This document shows positions 24,621-35,501 of a stretch of DNA of 42,977 nt, piece after piece. The notes beneath the pieces were generated by a model that was given only the letters and a program-made list of their open reading frames with translations, was not told the DNA's origin and did not search any database. A program made the position numbers and the translations under genes. Numbering within the stretch: position 1 is the stretch's first letter; every line of letters begins with the position of its first letter. Source of the DNA: Tulasnella sp. 424 (taxonomy: Eukaryota > Basidiomycota > Agaricomycetes > Cantharellales > Tulasnellaceae). Location: the NCBI GenBank assembly GCA_019633425.1, contig WSUB01000255.1, forward strand, positions 1,339 through 44,315, given 5' to 3'.

Positions 24621-24948
24621 ATGTATCACTCTGGTCTGATTCCTTTGTACGATTGTTCGGAACGCGCGTGAATATAAAAGCCAGCTTTGGATACCTATAT
24701 ATGAAAGCGCCTATACGACTGAACAAATGGTGCACAAGAATGTAATGATGAGAGAGAAAAAGGTCCACGAGAATGAAAGGAGAGACGTGAAAGGAGGAAG
24801 CGCAAAATGCGGGGTTATAAACGTGAAAGAACTTTGATTGGGCGTCTACAAATAGGCCAACTACAGAACTAGCCTCACCCTTGGCGCGTGAGCGACAAGA
24901 GCACCAACGTAAGACCGGATGGTCTCTTTCAAATGAAGGAGTGCTCGA
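24621..24948. other. Tail-to-tail intergenic stretch
   Basis: About 330 bases between two convergent genes. It presumably contains both 3' UTRs and polyadenylation sites. No gene is seen. Confidence 0.5.
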
Positions 24949-26557
24949 TTACTGGCCCCAGGGATCCTTGAAGTTGCCTCCCTTGCCGGACGGCATATCC
25001 ATGCTCCCGCGCAAGGGAACGGCCGCGTATCCGCTACCACTACCACCGGGCTGACCGTAATCGAAGCTACCCCGAGGTGTTTCATCTCCAAGACTGAGCC
25101 TGCTCTGACTGAAACTGTCCCGACTGGGACCAGCACCGCCACCGAGAAGCCTCTTAGCCTGGGCGGACTCTTCGTCGCTCGACTCGTCGTCCTCTGCAGC
25201 AACGCTGTTCCGAAGACGAGAATGCCTTTTGTTGGCATCGAGGAGGTGGCGTTGAGACTCGTCGTCGCGGTAGATCATCTGGCCGTGTTCGTCGTATTGC
25301 GAGAATCGAGACTCGGACTGGCTGTAGATGGACGTTCGGTCGCGGGCGGCGGTGTGCAGTGCGATGATGGATGAACGGTAGGTCGTTTGCTCGTGGAAGT
25401 ATTCTCGGATCTCGCGCTGTGTCTTGGCACGTTGGCGCCTGTGAGCGATGAAGAGCGAGATAAGGATGATGGCGACAACTGTAAGAGAAGAGGTCGAAGA
25501 AACGTTAAATCGTGCACGAGGAACGGAGGTGGGCGAAAATAGAAATAGATAGCACGTACAGGCGATGATACCAACACCCGTCACGATATATTGCCACAGT
25601 GGAATCTTGATAACAGTGCCCGCAGGAAGGTGGCAAGTGTTGTCAACGCCACAATTATGCTGTAATGATAAAAAAACGAAGCCGATGCCGGAGCGGGCAA
25701 GGTTTAGAAACGCCGTTTCGAAAGGCTCGGCAAGGCTTGAAGGACCCTTACCGAGATGCATTGCTTGTCGGAAGTGCAGGCCGCCCCCAAATCTAACCCC
25801 TGCTTGCAAGTGTTGTCTTGAGCGTCGCAGTAAAGCGAGGGAGCGACGCAGTTGTCGCGGGAGATGATGTTGGCGAATGAAGAGCCATCGGAGCGATAAC
25901 CAGTGTAGACGACGTTATCGAAGACGCATGGCTGTCCGACCGTTACGTTTTGCCAGCTTAAGAAGAAGGAAGACGGAAGCAGATGCGATATCATTTGCGC
26001 GCGTGAGCAACGTTTTCCGGGGTTCACTGTGCCGGGGTGTCGGTCACTCACAAGCAGGTGAATCGCAAGCAGATCGACCCGTTGGTATTCCAAGGGCCCG
26101 CGATTTCCGCTGCGTTTGGAGCAGGCTGGCATTCGTCTGCAAGAAGACAGGTATTATAGTTGTTAATGAGCTTTTCTTAGTAACGATACGCCCAGGCAAC
26201 GCGTGGCCCACACTTACCATCTCGATCGATCTGGCAATTCTGACCGACCGGTACTTGAGGCAGACACTGATCACCCTCATCAGGACAGAATTGACCTTCG
26301 GGGCAGAGGGGTGGTAATGGAACGTCTGTAGGGAATTTGAAAGGGAACTCGTCGGTTCTACATCCTCTGGCCTTGCAAGTGCTGGTTGCTGGGTCGCAAT
26401 AGGCACTTGGGATGCAGTCGCTGAGGAATTGATGTGTCGTGGACGTCAGGCGGTTTCGAGCGAGATTGCAAGTTTGCCCGACTTGGATCATTTGAGCTCT
26501 GGCGAGCGAGGATGCGAGGAGCATCGAGGTGGCTGCCTTGATGATAAGAGGCAGCAT
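24949..26557 (-). CDS. Cys-rich single-pass (type I) membrane protein, function unknown
   Basis: Five exons (26557-26218, 26136-26052, 25956-25752, 25659-25560, 25478-24949) join in frame to 419 residues. A signal peptide comes first (MLPLIIKAATSMLLASSLARA, cut near residue 21). The outer part, to about residue 228, is rich in Cys in small motifs (GQTCNLARN, LYCDAQDNTCKQG, AACTSDKQCIS, NCGVDNTC) like the disulfide knots of Dickkopf or EGF-type domains; this is resemblance only. A single membrane helix spans about 231-254 (IPLWQYIVTGVGIIAFVAII). The cytosolic tail begins AHRRQRAKT and is long, with many Ser, Arg, Asp and Gly residues, suited to phosphorylation. I chose the 26557 ATG because the signal peptide begins there; an upstream in-frame ATG at 26740 would put a long stretch in front of it. 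It may be a cell-surface sensor or adhesion protein. Confidence 0.8.
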
Positions 26558-27682
26558 GGTGGGCGCGGTCGATGGAGGGAGGAAGATGGGAAGGGGAGCG
26601 AGAAAGACGATGACTGCAGAGGCGCAGAATGCCTGTGTATGTATATAGCTCGATAGGAAAAGGCGTAGTCGGTGAAGTGGGCAGTGATGAAGGGGAGGGA
26701 GAGATTGAGCCCGGGCTATGAGGCACAGCCCCGAGACCAACAGTTACAATCGAAACCGCGCGCCAATTCAGAAAAACCCTGCAACGCCCACGCTCCAATC
26801 TCTACCGAATTCGCCGTCCCCGCTTGCCCGTCGCCGTCCACAGCAACTTCGAACCACGTAATAGCAACCTGGGTTGGACGTCTCTGAGGGCTCGAGTGCC
26901 AGCTATGAGCGATCTGTGCCTATAACATCAACCGCAAGCTCGCTCGACACTTGTGCGGATGACTTGGCGCCGAGTGGCGACAAAGATAACTAGTCCCAAG
27001 ATAGACAAATAACGTTTGCCGAATCGCCAAGACGTCGTGCGCGGACTTGTTCACACCCCCGCAAGCGCTTAACAACTACCGCCGTCTCTCCTTGGAGAGC
27101 GTCAACTTGGATGGAAGCAGTTAAGTCATCTTCGGATGGGAACTGTGCTTCGGGTTTGCACCCTTCCAAGATGGCAGCATGGCATCGGACAATCCGGACG
27201 ACCTCCTTCACACCGCCACGACCCAGCCGCAATGACGGCAAGGAAACAGAAACTAATTACAGAGCGCAGTCTGAAACCCTTCTCGCTGTATAAGCAGCCC
27301 AGAAGTATTGTTTCAGGTGGCACCCTGTCTTTGGCGTTGCACAGGTTCCAGGGACTTTGTGGCCCCGCTGGTGCTCTACTTCTCCTTGGCCCTCGTCTCA
27401 CAGTACATATCGACCAGCCATATAAGCTGATTATCTCTCTCGATGTGCGAGTCTGAAAGAAGTTCCTTGCGTTCAGCTCACCAACCAACCCACTGGCAGT
27501 CTGCTCGACAATGCATCGATATTCCCAGACTTGATCAATCAACGACCATGCCCTCTCTGGAGGCTCCTTGATTTCGCTTCAGATCAACAAACTAAGTTTT
27601 GTTCTCCGGCTAATCGGCTTACTTAGACTGCTCTGCAAGTCGTGTCTTGTGTCGTGTGTGTACATGTATGTGTATGCTCCAG
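26558..27682. promoter_or_regulatory. Intergenic region before the NYN gene array
   Basis: The left half (26558-27290) contains the promoter of the Cys-rich membrane protein gene and no recognisable gene. The right half (about 27300-27650) resembles the stretches at 29900-30260, 35060-35370 and 42480-42700, so it is the type A spacer of the NYN array. It contains a conserved antisense motif reading ESGNIDALSSR, interrupted by stops here. Confidence 0.5.
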
Positions 27683-27725
27683 CACGTGGAACCCTGCAGG
27701 CACTGACGCTCACTATAGACAAAAA
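27683..27725 (+). promoter_or_regulatory. Conserved CACGTG promoter block, NYN copy 1
   Basis: CACGTG at 27683 is followed by gaaccctgcaggcactgacg. It lies 100 bases before the ATG. The same block precedes all seven array genes. Confidence 0.6.
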
Positions 27726-27782
27726 GAGACCCGAACCGCATCCAGCTTTCCCAACTATACCATCTCCGTCCCAGGTACACCA

Positions 27783-29344
27783 ATGAACTCCTCTGATCAA
27801 AACTTACTCGACGCGGATCCGTTCGGCTTCGGTCGTTTTCAGAACACTCCCGAGGGTAAAGTGATCGTTTTATGGGATTACGAGGTTCGTCGTCTTTCTC
27901 GTCAGCCCAGTAGTTATCCAGAAGGAGACACGTAACAGTTTCATTAACATTATTCTTCACTATAACCCAGAATTGCCCTGTTCCGAAGGGGATTTCTGGA
28001 CTGTCGGCGATTCGGAATATCCGCGAGGCCGCCCTCGAGTTCGGCTCGATTGACCAGTTCGAAGCATACTGTGACTGGTCAAACGAATCAAGCACTGGTA
28101 TCAGGAATGACCTTTCTATCTCAGGTGTAAAAGTGGGCCACTCATTTTTCTTCGTTATCGTATGTTCGCCCTCTGACGTGGGAGGTCCCTCTTGCGGTTT
28201 GACGTAAAGCTCAGGGACTGCCCGACGAAGGGGTGGATCGGCACAGTCAGCAAGGCCATTGTAGTTGACATGATGGTCTACGCACTCGAACGCCCACGAA
28301 CGACTACCGTTCTCCTGATTTCGGGCGACAAAGACCACGCCTATGCGATCTCAACCCTCCGTAACCGGGGTTATCCGGTGAAGCTAGTCGCCCCCACCGG
28401 AACCCTCCATCCCGGCCTTCAGGTCTTTGCAGACCTTCTGGATTGGAACTCCATCTTTAGATCCGACCTTCCGCCAACGGAGTTGGTTGATCTCAGCGGG
28501 TTGGCTGGAGGTGAAGAGGAAGAAACAGAGGAGGACGAAGAGACAAGCGAGGAAGAAGGCGAAGATGAAGGCGAAGATGAAGACGAGGAGGAGGAAATGG
28601 AAACGGAAGAGACGACCCAAGTGCAAGTAGAAGCGGAAACGGAAGTGGAAGAGACAGCCCAGTTGCAAGCAGAAGCACAAAAGAAAGCGCAAGTGTTGGT
28701 GGAAATAGATAAGGAAGCCGATCCAGAACTAGCACTCCTTACTCCGCCCCAAAGCGAGCCCGTCGCTACTCTAGCTCCAACCGGAATACCCCCTATGTGG
28801 GCTCCAGCGGAACCTGCGGTACCTCCAAAGGTCGTTCCGCTTGAACCGCTCTCTGCGCTAGCTCAAGGGCGGCAAGAGGAAAAACCTCGATTACCCCCTT
28901 CACTTTATCGAACTCCCCCCCCTCCCTTACCGTATCAAGCTCCCTCCCGTCCGACGCCGCACCAGGCAGTCCCACCGAGTATTGGTGCTGGGAGCAGTCA
29001 GCCTAGACCGGGATATCCTCTCCAAGAACAGCCTACCCGTCCCATACCGGCAAAGTTCTCAGTTTTGGTGCAAGAGTTAAAAGCTCTGAACGCTGAAGGC
29101 TTTCCGAATCCATTGTGGAGTGCCGTCTGCGATCGCGTGTACAAGCGGCTTCCTGGTGTTCTAACCCAAGCAGGCGTAATGTAAGTTGCTGGTGTTGCCA
29201 AGTACATGGTGTGTTGAAGTAACTGAACGAATAACATCTTGTAGGAGGTGGAAGGAGTACATGCTTCTTGCTGAGAAAGAGGGTATCGTAAAGCTTACCA
29301 TGAAACGTCCTGGACGAGACGAGGCAGTATCTCTTATGACATAG
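27783..29344 (+). CDS. NYN-domain (PIN-like) RNase family protein, array copy 1 (type I)
   Basis: Four exons (27783-27884, 27971-28132, 28210-29180, 29245-29344) give 444 residues. The NYN domain covers about residues 26-150: strand VIVLWDYENCPVP (D32), the helical part SAIRNIREAALEFGSIDQFE, VVDMMVYALERP (D108) and LISGDKDHAYAI (D128, D130), then LRNRGYPVKL. This layout matches limkain/MARF1-type NYN nucleases, which are metal-dependent RNases. A highly acidic linker (about 180-225) and a Pro-rich linker follow. The last 75 residues (FSVLVQELKALNAEGF... to WKEYMLLAEKEGIVKLTM) form a compact domain that resembles winged-helix OST-HTH/LOTUS modules (weak). Copy 1 reads GTVSKAIVVD where the other complete copies read TVDK, losing an Asp (position 102) that NYN families usually keep. 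Pro-rich linker lacks the 24-residue repeats of type II copies. Confidence 0.85.
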
Positions 29345-30301
29345 TGAAGGATTCACGCATATTAAGAGACAGCCACTTCCTATCTGATACGTTCCCCAGG
29401 AATTGACTCCGACTCCCCTTGAAGTTGTCTGACGTCTGCATATTCTTTTAACGCCCGACCGTGTATCTTTAACCTGCAAGTGTATATTTCATTTTAAAAT
29501 CCTGTTTCGATGATGGGAAAGAAACCGATGGCTAATTACGGAGGATAATCTACAAGGCCTATTTAAAGCGCGCGTCTCAATCATCGTTATGGCCGCATCC
29601 GCTGAAGGCCCAAAGCCTCTTGAACATTGTTTCTCGTTTCAAGCAGCAGCACCACATGAATACAATCTCCGCGCTTTGTGAAGGAAACCTCGGTGTGCTC
29701 CGACGTCGGAGGGCCACCTAGTCGAAGTTTGCGTCACGTGCTGCGCTTGGACCCTTCAGTCGAATTTGCGTAGTAAGACTGTAATTCATAAAGTAGAATA
29801 AGTCATAGTCCACTATTTAGTATCTAATCAAGTACCAAGTATGCCCATCCGGATTTTAGAACGGTAGCCGAACAGGAAGGTCAAAGCGGCGGTAGAACCT
29901 CGGATATTGTGTAACGGAGATGTTGACCGTGGGAGGCTTTGGGAAGTCGCACAGGTTCTACTTTGTTGCCTCGCTGGTGCTCTGCTTCTCCTTGCTCCAT
30001 CCCACAATTCATATCGACCAACCGTATATGCTGATTATCTCTCTTGCTGTGCGAGTCTGAAAGAAGTTCCTTGAGTTCAGCTCCCAACACTCTCCCGACA
30101 CCAACTAACCTCCTGGCAGTCTGCTCGTCGGTTACCGCTGCATGCAGACTTGATCAATCAACTACCATGGCCTCTCTAGAGGCTCCTGGATCTCGCTTCA
30201 GAGCAACAAACTAAGTCGTGTTCTCTGGCTAATTGGCTTACTGAGACTGCTCTGCAAGTCGTGTCTTGTGTCGTGTGTGTACATGTATGTGTATGCTCCA
30301 G
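29345..30301. promoter_or_regulatory. Type A spacer between NYN copies 1 and 2
   Basis: Contains the 3' flank of copy 1. The segment near 29510-29590 (gaaaccgatggctaattacg) matches the 3' flank of copy 3 near 35000. The segment 29900-30260 matches the promoter-side spacers before copies 1, 4 and 7. No intact gene; short antisense open frames (for example 29881-30090) look like relics or chance. Confidence 0.5.
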
Positions 30302-30344
30302 CACGTGGAACCCTGCAGGCACTGACGCTCACTGAGACAAAAGC
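30302..30344 (+). promoter_or_regulatory. Conserved CACGTG promoter block, NYN copy 2
   Basis: CACGTG at 30302, 101 bases before the ATG, followed by gaaccctgcaggcactgacg, identical to copy 1. Confidence 0.6.
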
Positions 30345-30402
30345 GACCCAAACCTCATCCAAGCTTTCCCATCCATACCGTATCCGCCCAAGGTACACAC
30401 CA

Positions 30403-32461
30403 ATGAGCTTGTCTGGCCCAAACTTACTCGACGCGGATCCGTTCGGCTTCGGCCGTTTCCAGAACACTCCCGAGGGTAAAGTGATCGTTTTATGGGATTA
30501 CGAGGTTCGTCGTCTTTCTCGTCAGCCCAGTAGTTATCCAGAANNNNNNNNNNNNNNNNNNNNNNNNNNNNNNNNNNNNNNNNNNNNNNNNNNNNNNNNN
30601 NNNNNNNNNNNNNNNNNNNNNNNNNNNNNNNNNNNNNNNNNNACTCCCGAGGGTAAAGTGATCGTTTTATGGGATTACGAGGTTCGTCGTCTTTCTCGTC
30701 AGCCCAGTAGTTATCCAGAACGAGACACGTAACTGTTTCATTAACATTATTCCCCACTATAACCCAGAATTGCCCTGTTCCGAAGGGGATTTCTGGGCTG
30801 TCGGCGGTTCGCAACATCCGCGAGGCCGCCCTCAAGTTCGGCTCGATTGACCAGTTCGAAGCATACTGTGACTGGTCAAACAAAGCAAGCACTGGTATCA
30901 GGGATGATCTTTCTATCTCAGGTGTAAAAGTGGGCCGCTCATTTTTTCTTCGCTATCGTGTGTTCACCCTCTGACGTGGGAGGTCCCTCTTGTGATTTGA
31001 ACGTGGAACTTGAAAGCTCAGGGACTGCCCGACGAAGGGGTGGATCGGCACGGTCGACAAGGCCATTGTAGTTGACATGATGGTCTACGCACTCGAACGC
31101 CCACGAACGACCACTGTTCTCCTGATTTCGGGCGACAAAGATCACGCCTATGCGATCTCAACTCTCCGTAACCGGGGTTATCCGGTGAAGCTTGTCGCCC
31201 CCACCGGAACCCTCTATCCAGGCCTTCAGGTTTTTGCAGACCTTCTGGATTGGAACTCCATCTTTAGATCCGACCCGTCGCCAACGGAGTTGGTTGATCT
31301 CACCGGGTTGGCTGGAGATGAAGACGAAGAGGAAGAGGAAGAAGACGGAGAGACAAGCGAGGACTCGGAAGACGAAGTTGAGGAGGAAATGGAAGCGGAC
31401 GAGACAGCTCAAGTGCAAGTTGGAGTAGAGCCGGAAGTGGAAGGGATATTCCAGTTGCAAGTAGAAGCAGAAAAGAAAGTGCAAGTGCTAGTGGAAACAG
31501 ACGATGAAGGGGATTCCGGAGAACCAGCGCTCCCCACTCCGCCTCAAAGCGAGTCCGTCGCTACTCTAGCTACGGCCGAGGTACTCCCTATGTGGACTCC
31601 AGCAGAGCCTGCGTTGCCGTCAAAGGTCGTTCCTCTTGAACCACTCTCCGCACTAGCTCAACAGCGGCAAGAGGAAAGACCTCAAGCGCCTCGCTTACTA
31701 TCCCCCTCCCCTTCAACGGGGCGCCAGGTTACGCCACCCAGCAGTTTCGGAGGGAGCAGCCAGCCTGGATTTGGACCTTCCTCAATTCAAAAGCCCCAGA
31801 CTGTGGCCCCGAGCTATGGCGGGGCGAGCAACCAACCCGGACTTGGAGCCTCCTCAACTCAGGAGCCCAAGACTGTACCTCCCAGCTATGGCGGAAGGAG
31901 CAGCCAGCCCGGATCTGGACCTTCCCCCGTTCAAAAGCCCCAGACTGTGCCCCCGAGCTATGGCGGAGGGAGCAACCAACCCGGACTTGGAGCCTCCTCG
32001 GTTCAGCAGCCCAAGACTGTACCCCCCAGTAATGCCGGAGCGAGCAGCCAACCCGGACTTAAAGCTTCCTCAGTTCAGCAGCCCAAGACTGTGCCCCCCA
32101 GCAATGCCGGAGGGAGCAGCCAACCCGGATCTGGACCTTCCGTAGCTCAGCAGCCCGCCCGATACGTCCCCCCGAAGTTCGTGCATTTGGTGCGAGAACT
32201 TGAAGTCTTGAAAGCAGAAGGTGTGCGGGCGCCGGGATGGGGTAGTCTTTGCGATCGTGTGGTGAAGCGTTGCCCGACTGTCTTGAAAGCTGCAGGAGTA
32301 AAGTGAGTGGGTGCCAAGGGACGAGGTATCTGGCCAATCTGACTTGACTTTGAATTCACCGAAGTCGATGGAAGGAGTACGTGCTCCTGGCGGAGAAGGA
32401 GGGAGTTGTGGCACTGACGGGTAAAAGTGGTGGGAAGGACACGGTTTCTCTAAAGATTTAA
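30403..32461 (+). CDS. NYN-domain RNase family protein, array copy 2 (type II), contains assembly gap
   Basis: Exons 30403-30504, 30768-30929, 31017-32302 and 32365-32461 give 548 residues if the gap is treated as intron. NYN residues are all present: WDYENCPVP, TVDKAIVVD, SGDKDHAYAI. The Pro-rich linker holds about six copies of a 24-residue repeat of the form PPSYGGGSNQPGLGASSVQQ, absent from type I copies. The C-terminal domain reads FVHLVRELEVLKAEG to WKEYVLLAEKEGVVALTG. The first intron contains 99 Ns and a second copy of the exon 1 end, so 30505-30720 is probably an assembly error (see gap feature). Without that error the first intron would be the same size as in the other copies. Confidence 0.8.
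30466..30543 (+). repeat. 78-base direct repeat, left of the gap
   Basis: Identical to 30643-30720. It spans the end of exon 1 and the first part of intron 1 of NYN copy 2. Confidence 0.9.
30544..30642. other. Assembly gap (99 Ns)
   Basis: A run of 99 N bases, with the same 78 bases on both sides. Two contigs that really overlap were probably joined with a gap instead of being merged. Confidence 0.9.
30643..30720 (+). repeat. 78-base direct repeat, right of the gap
   Basis: Identical to 30466-30543. Continuing from here (cgagacacgtaac...) gives the normal intron 1 sequence of the family. Confidence 0.9.
31731..32160 (+). repeat. Coding minisatellite, 24-residue Pro/Gly/Ser/Gln repeat (NYN copy 2)
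   Basis: About six 72-base units with alternating endings (QKPQTV, QEPKTV, QQPKTV) and centres (PSYGG, PSNAG). The motif is a flexible, uncharged linker in NYN copies 2, 4 and 5 only. Confidence 0.8.
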
Positions 32462-33173
32462 CGGAAGATGGCCTTGAAGACGCAGGTTGCCAGTGTGTAT
32501 ACAGAACACCATAACCCTACTCAATTCTGTTTCCCGTGTCAAACGGCTCGAACTCTTCTCCTCTTCGGCCTGTCCTTGTTTCATATTCCTCGACCTATCT
32601 ATAAGTGTCATATCGTGTTGGATTGTACCCACATATATCTTTCGTGATATTCACCGATGTACCTTTAATTTGCACCGGGATTGTTTTCCTTGTGTAGTGT
32701 TGGGAGGTTTACAACGCTCATGCGTAACGAGAATTCTTAGTCTTCTCGAACTGTGCTAGTATTCCCACCCAAAGGTTGTTAACTTGTCTCAGGGCAATTC
32801 AATACAATTCATCGTCCGTCCACAACCTCGTCATGAGAAATTGGTTCAACTCCAGCCACAACTAAGAAAGGGATCAGGAGGGTAGCGATACTTTGAATGT
32901 TGAAATACTAAAACATAATTACAGCGTACAACGTGTATGTTGTACTGTGCCACCGTCCCATGGTCGGCCGGGCCGAGACGGACTCGGCACGTGATTAAGT
33001 GCTCGGCAAAGAAAGCTCTCCCTGACGTATCTCTCTAACCAATCCGACCCTTTGGCTACGGTATAATATGGCATCCTATTCTAACCCCTCATTGTTCTCT
33101 GACCACCGGGTTACTTAGACTGTTTTGCAAGTCGTGTCGACGTCTTGTGTCGCGTGTGTATGTGTATAGATTC
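32462..33173. promoter_or_regulatory. Type B spacer between NYN copies 2 and 3
   Basis: Similar to the spacers after copies 4 and 5. It carries a conserved block near 32580-32700 (agtgtcatatcg, then tttaatttgcacc). A GC-rich, partly palindromic stretch near 32960-32990 (ggccgggccgagacggactc) has a counterpart near 40170. A TATA-like tacggtataatatggcatcc lies near 33057, about 215 bases before the ATG. No gene is seen. Confidence 0.5.
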
Positions 33174-33217
33174 CACGTGCGTGGAACCCCGCAGGCACTT
33201 ACGCTCATCATACAAAA
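33174..33217 (+). promoter_or_regulatory. Conserved CACGTG promoter block, NYN copy 3
   Basis: CACGTG at 33174, 101 bases before the ATG, followed by cgtggaaccccgcaggcact. A little more diverged than copies 1 and 2. Confidence 0.55.
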
Positions 33218-33274
33218 GAAGCCCGAACGGCATCCAGCTTTCCCATCCATACCATCTCCACTCCAGGTACACCA

Positions 33275-34822
33275 ATGAGCTCCTCTGGTCAAAACTTACT
33301 CGACGCGGATCCGTTCGGCTTCGGCCGTTTTCAGAACACTCCCGAGGGTAAAGTGATCGTTTTATGGGATTACGAGGTTCGTCGTCTTTCTAGTCAGCCC
33401 AGTAGTTATCCAAAACGAGACAGGTAACAGTTTCATTATCATTATTCTTTGCTGTTACCCAGAATTGCCCTGTTCCGAAAGGGATTTCTGGACTGTCGGC
33501 GATTCGCAACATCCGCGAGGCCGCCCTCAAGTTCGGCTCGATAGACCAGTTCGAAGCGTACTGTGACTGGTCAGACAAAGCGAGCAGTAACATCAAGAAT
33601 GACCTCTCCATCTCAGGCGTAAAGGTGGGAGGCTCATTTTCTCTTTGCTATCGTTAGTTCGCCCTCTGACGTGGGAGGTCCCTCGTGTGGTTCGAACGTC
33701 TGTAGCTCAGGGACTGCCCGAAAAAGGGGTGGATCGACACAGTCGACAAGGCCATAGTAGTTGACATGATGGTCTACGCACTCGAACGCCCTCGAACGAC
33801 TACTGTTCTCCTGATTTCGGGAGACAAAGATCATGCATATGCGATCTCAACCCTTCGCAACCGGGGCTACCCGGTGAAGCTTGTCGCCCCCACCGGAACC
33901 CTCCATCCGGGCCTTCAAGTTTTTGCAGACCTTCTGGATTGGAACTCCATATTTAGATCCGACCCGCCGCCAACGGAGTTGCTTGATCTCAGCGGTTTGG
34001 CTGGAGGTGAAGAGGAAGAAACAGAGGAGGAAGACAAAGAGACAAGCGAGGAGGAAGGCGAAGATGAAGACGAGGAGGAAATGGAAACGGAAGAGACTGC
34101 CCAAGTGCAAGTAGGAGCGGAAGCGGAAGTGGTAGAGACAGCCCAGTTGCAAGCAGAAGCAGAAAAGAAAGTGCAAGTGCTGGTGGAAACAGAGGAGGCC
34201 GATTCAGAACTAGCGCTCCTTACTCCGCCCCGAAGCGAGCCCGTCGCTACCCAAGCTCCAACTGGAATACCCCCTATGTGGGCTCCGGCGAAGCCTGCGT
34301 TACCTTCAAAGATTGTTCCTCTTGAGCCGCTCTCTACGCTCGCTCAAGAGCGGCAAGAGCAAAAACCTCGATTACCTCCTTCACTGTATCGAACTCCCTC
34401 CCCTCCCTTATCGTATCTAGCTCCCTCCCGTCCGACGCCGCCCCAGACAGTCCCGCCGAGTAATGGTGCTGGGAGCAGTCAGCCCCGACAGGGACAACCT
34501 ATCCCAGAACAGCCCGCCCGTCCCATACCGTCAAAGTTCTCAGCTTTGGTGCAAGAGTTAAAAGCCCTGAAAGCTGAGGGATCTCCGAGCCCATTGTGGA
34601 GTGCCGTTTGCTTCCGCGTATACAAACGGCTCCCTAATGTTCTAGTCCAAGCAGGCGTAAAGTAAGTTGCTGGTGTTGTCAAGTATATGTTGTGTCGGGG
34701 TAACTGATCGATGAACATCTTGTAGGAAGTGGAAGGATTACATGCTTCTTGCTGAGAAAGAGGGATTTGTGAATCTTACCATGAGGCGTTCCGGGGAAGA
34801 GACCGTTTCTCTCAAGACATAG
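33275..34822 (+). CDS. NYN-domain RNase family protein, array copy 3 (type I)
   Basis: Exons 33275-33376, 33463-33624, 33706-34661 and 34726-34822 give 438 residues. All expected NYN acids are present (WDYENC, TVDKAIVVD, SGDKDHAY). The acidic linker (EEETEEEDKETSEEEGEDED) is followed by a Pro-rich linker with the type I wording LPPSLYRTPSPPLSYLAPSR, close to copy 1. The C-terminal domain ends WKDYMLLAEKEGFVNLTMRR. It is closest to copy 1 overall, although copy 2 lies between them. Intron 1 starts gttcgtcgtctttct, the same as in copies 1 and 2. Confidence 0.87.
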
Positions 34823-35404
34823 TGGACCCGAACTTCCATACATGTTCAAGTGACAGCCACTTCCTATCTGATACTTTCACTGAGGAATTGACTCCGACTT
34901 CCCTCTAAGTGTTCCGATGTCTCTATCTTTTTAGCACCCAACCATGTATCTGTAACCCGCAAGTGAATATTTCATTTTAAACTCCGGTTTTAATTATTGG
35001 AACGAAACCGATGACTAATTACGGAGCATAGTCTACGAGTCCTATTTGGCGTGTCACAATCTTCGGCGTCGCACAGGTTCTAGAGACTTTGTTGCCTCGC
35101 TATTGCTCTGTCCTTGCCCCCATCCCCACGATAAATATCGATCAGTCGTATAGGCTGACTGTATTTCTTGCTTTGTAACTTGAAAGAATTCCTCCCGTTT
35201 AGCTCCCAAAACCCAACCAATCCGGTCTGCTTGTCAATGCGTCGATGCTCCCAGCCTCCATCAGTGAGCGACCATGACCTCGCTGGAGAATCATGGATCT
35301 TGCTCGAGAGCGACAAACTAGGTCTTATTCTCTGACCAGCTTATTAAATTGTTCTACAAGTCCCGTCTCATGTCGCGGTGCATATGGGTATGGGTCACAA
35401 CACG
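34823..35404. promoter_or_regulatory. Type A spacer between NYN copies 3 and 4
   Basis: Matches the spacer after copy 1: gaaaccgatgactaattacg near 35005, then the 35060-35370 block shared with the regions before copies 1, 2 and 7. It includes the antisense motif MEAGSIDALTSRPDWL, cut by a stop soon after. No intact gene. Confidence 0.5.
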
Positions 35405-35447
35405 CACGTGGAACCCTGCAGGCGGTGACGCTCACTACATAAAAAAG
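35405..35447 (+). promoter_or_regulatory. Conserved CACGTG promoter block, NYN copy 4
   Basis: CACGTG at 35405, 97 bases before the ATG, followed by gaaccctgcaggcggtgacg. Confidence 0.6.
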
Positions 35448-35501
35448 GCCCGAACTTCATCCAGCTTTCCCATCCATACCACCTCCGCCCCAGGTACTCC
35501 A

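Noticed and set aside
27619..28338. Minus-strand open frame of 239 codons over NYN copy 1
   Set aside because: Antisense to exons and introns of copy 1; similar frames appear over the other copies because the genes are alike.
30329..30892. Open frame reading through the N gap
   Set aside because: Artefact of translating Ns; no evidence in real bases.
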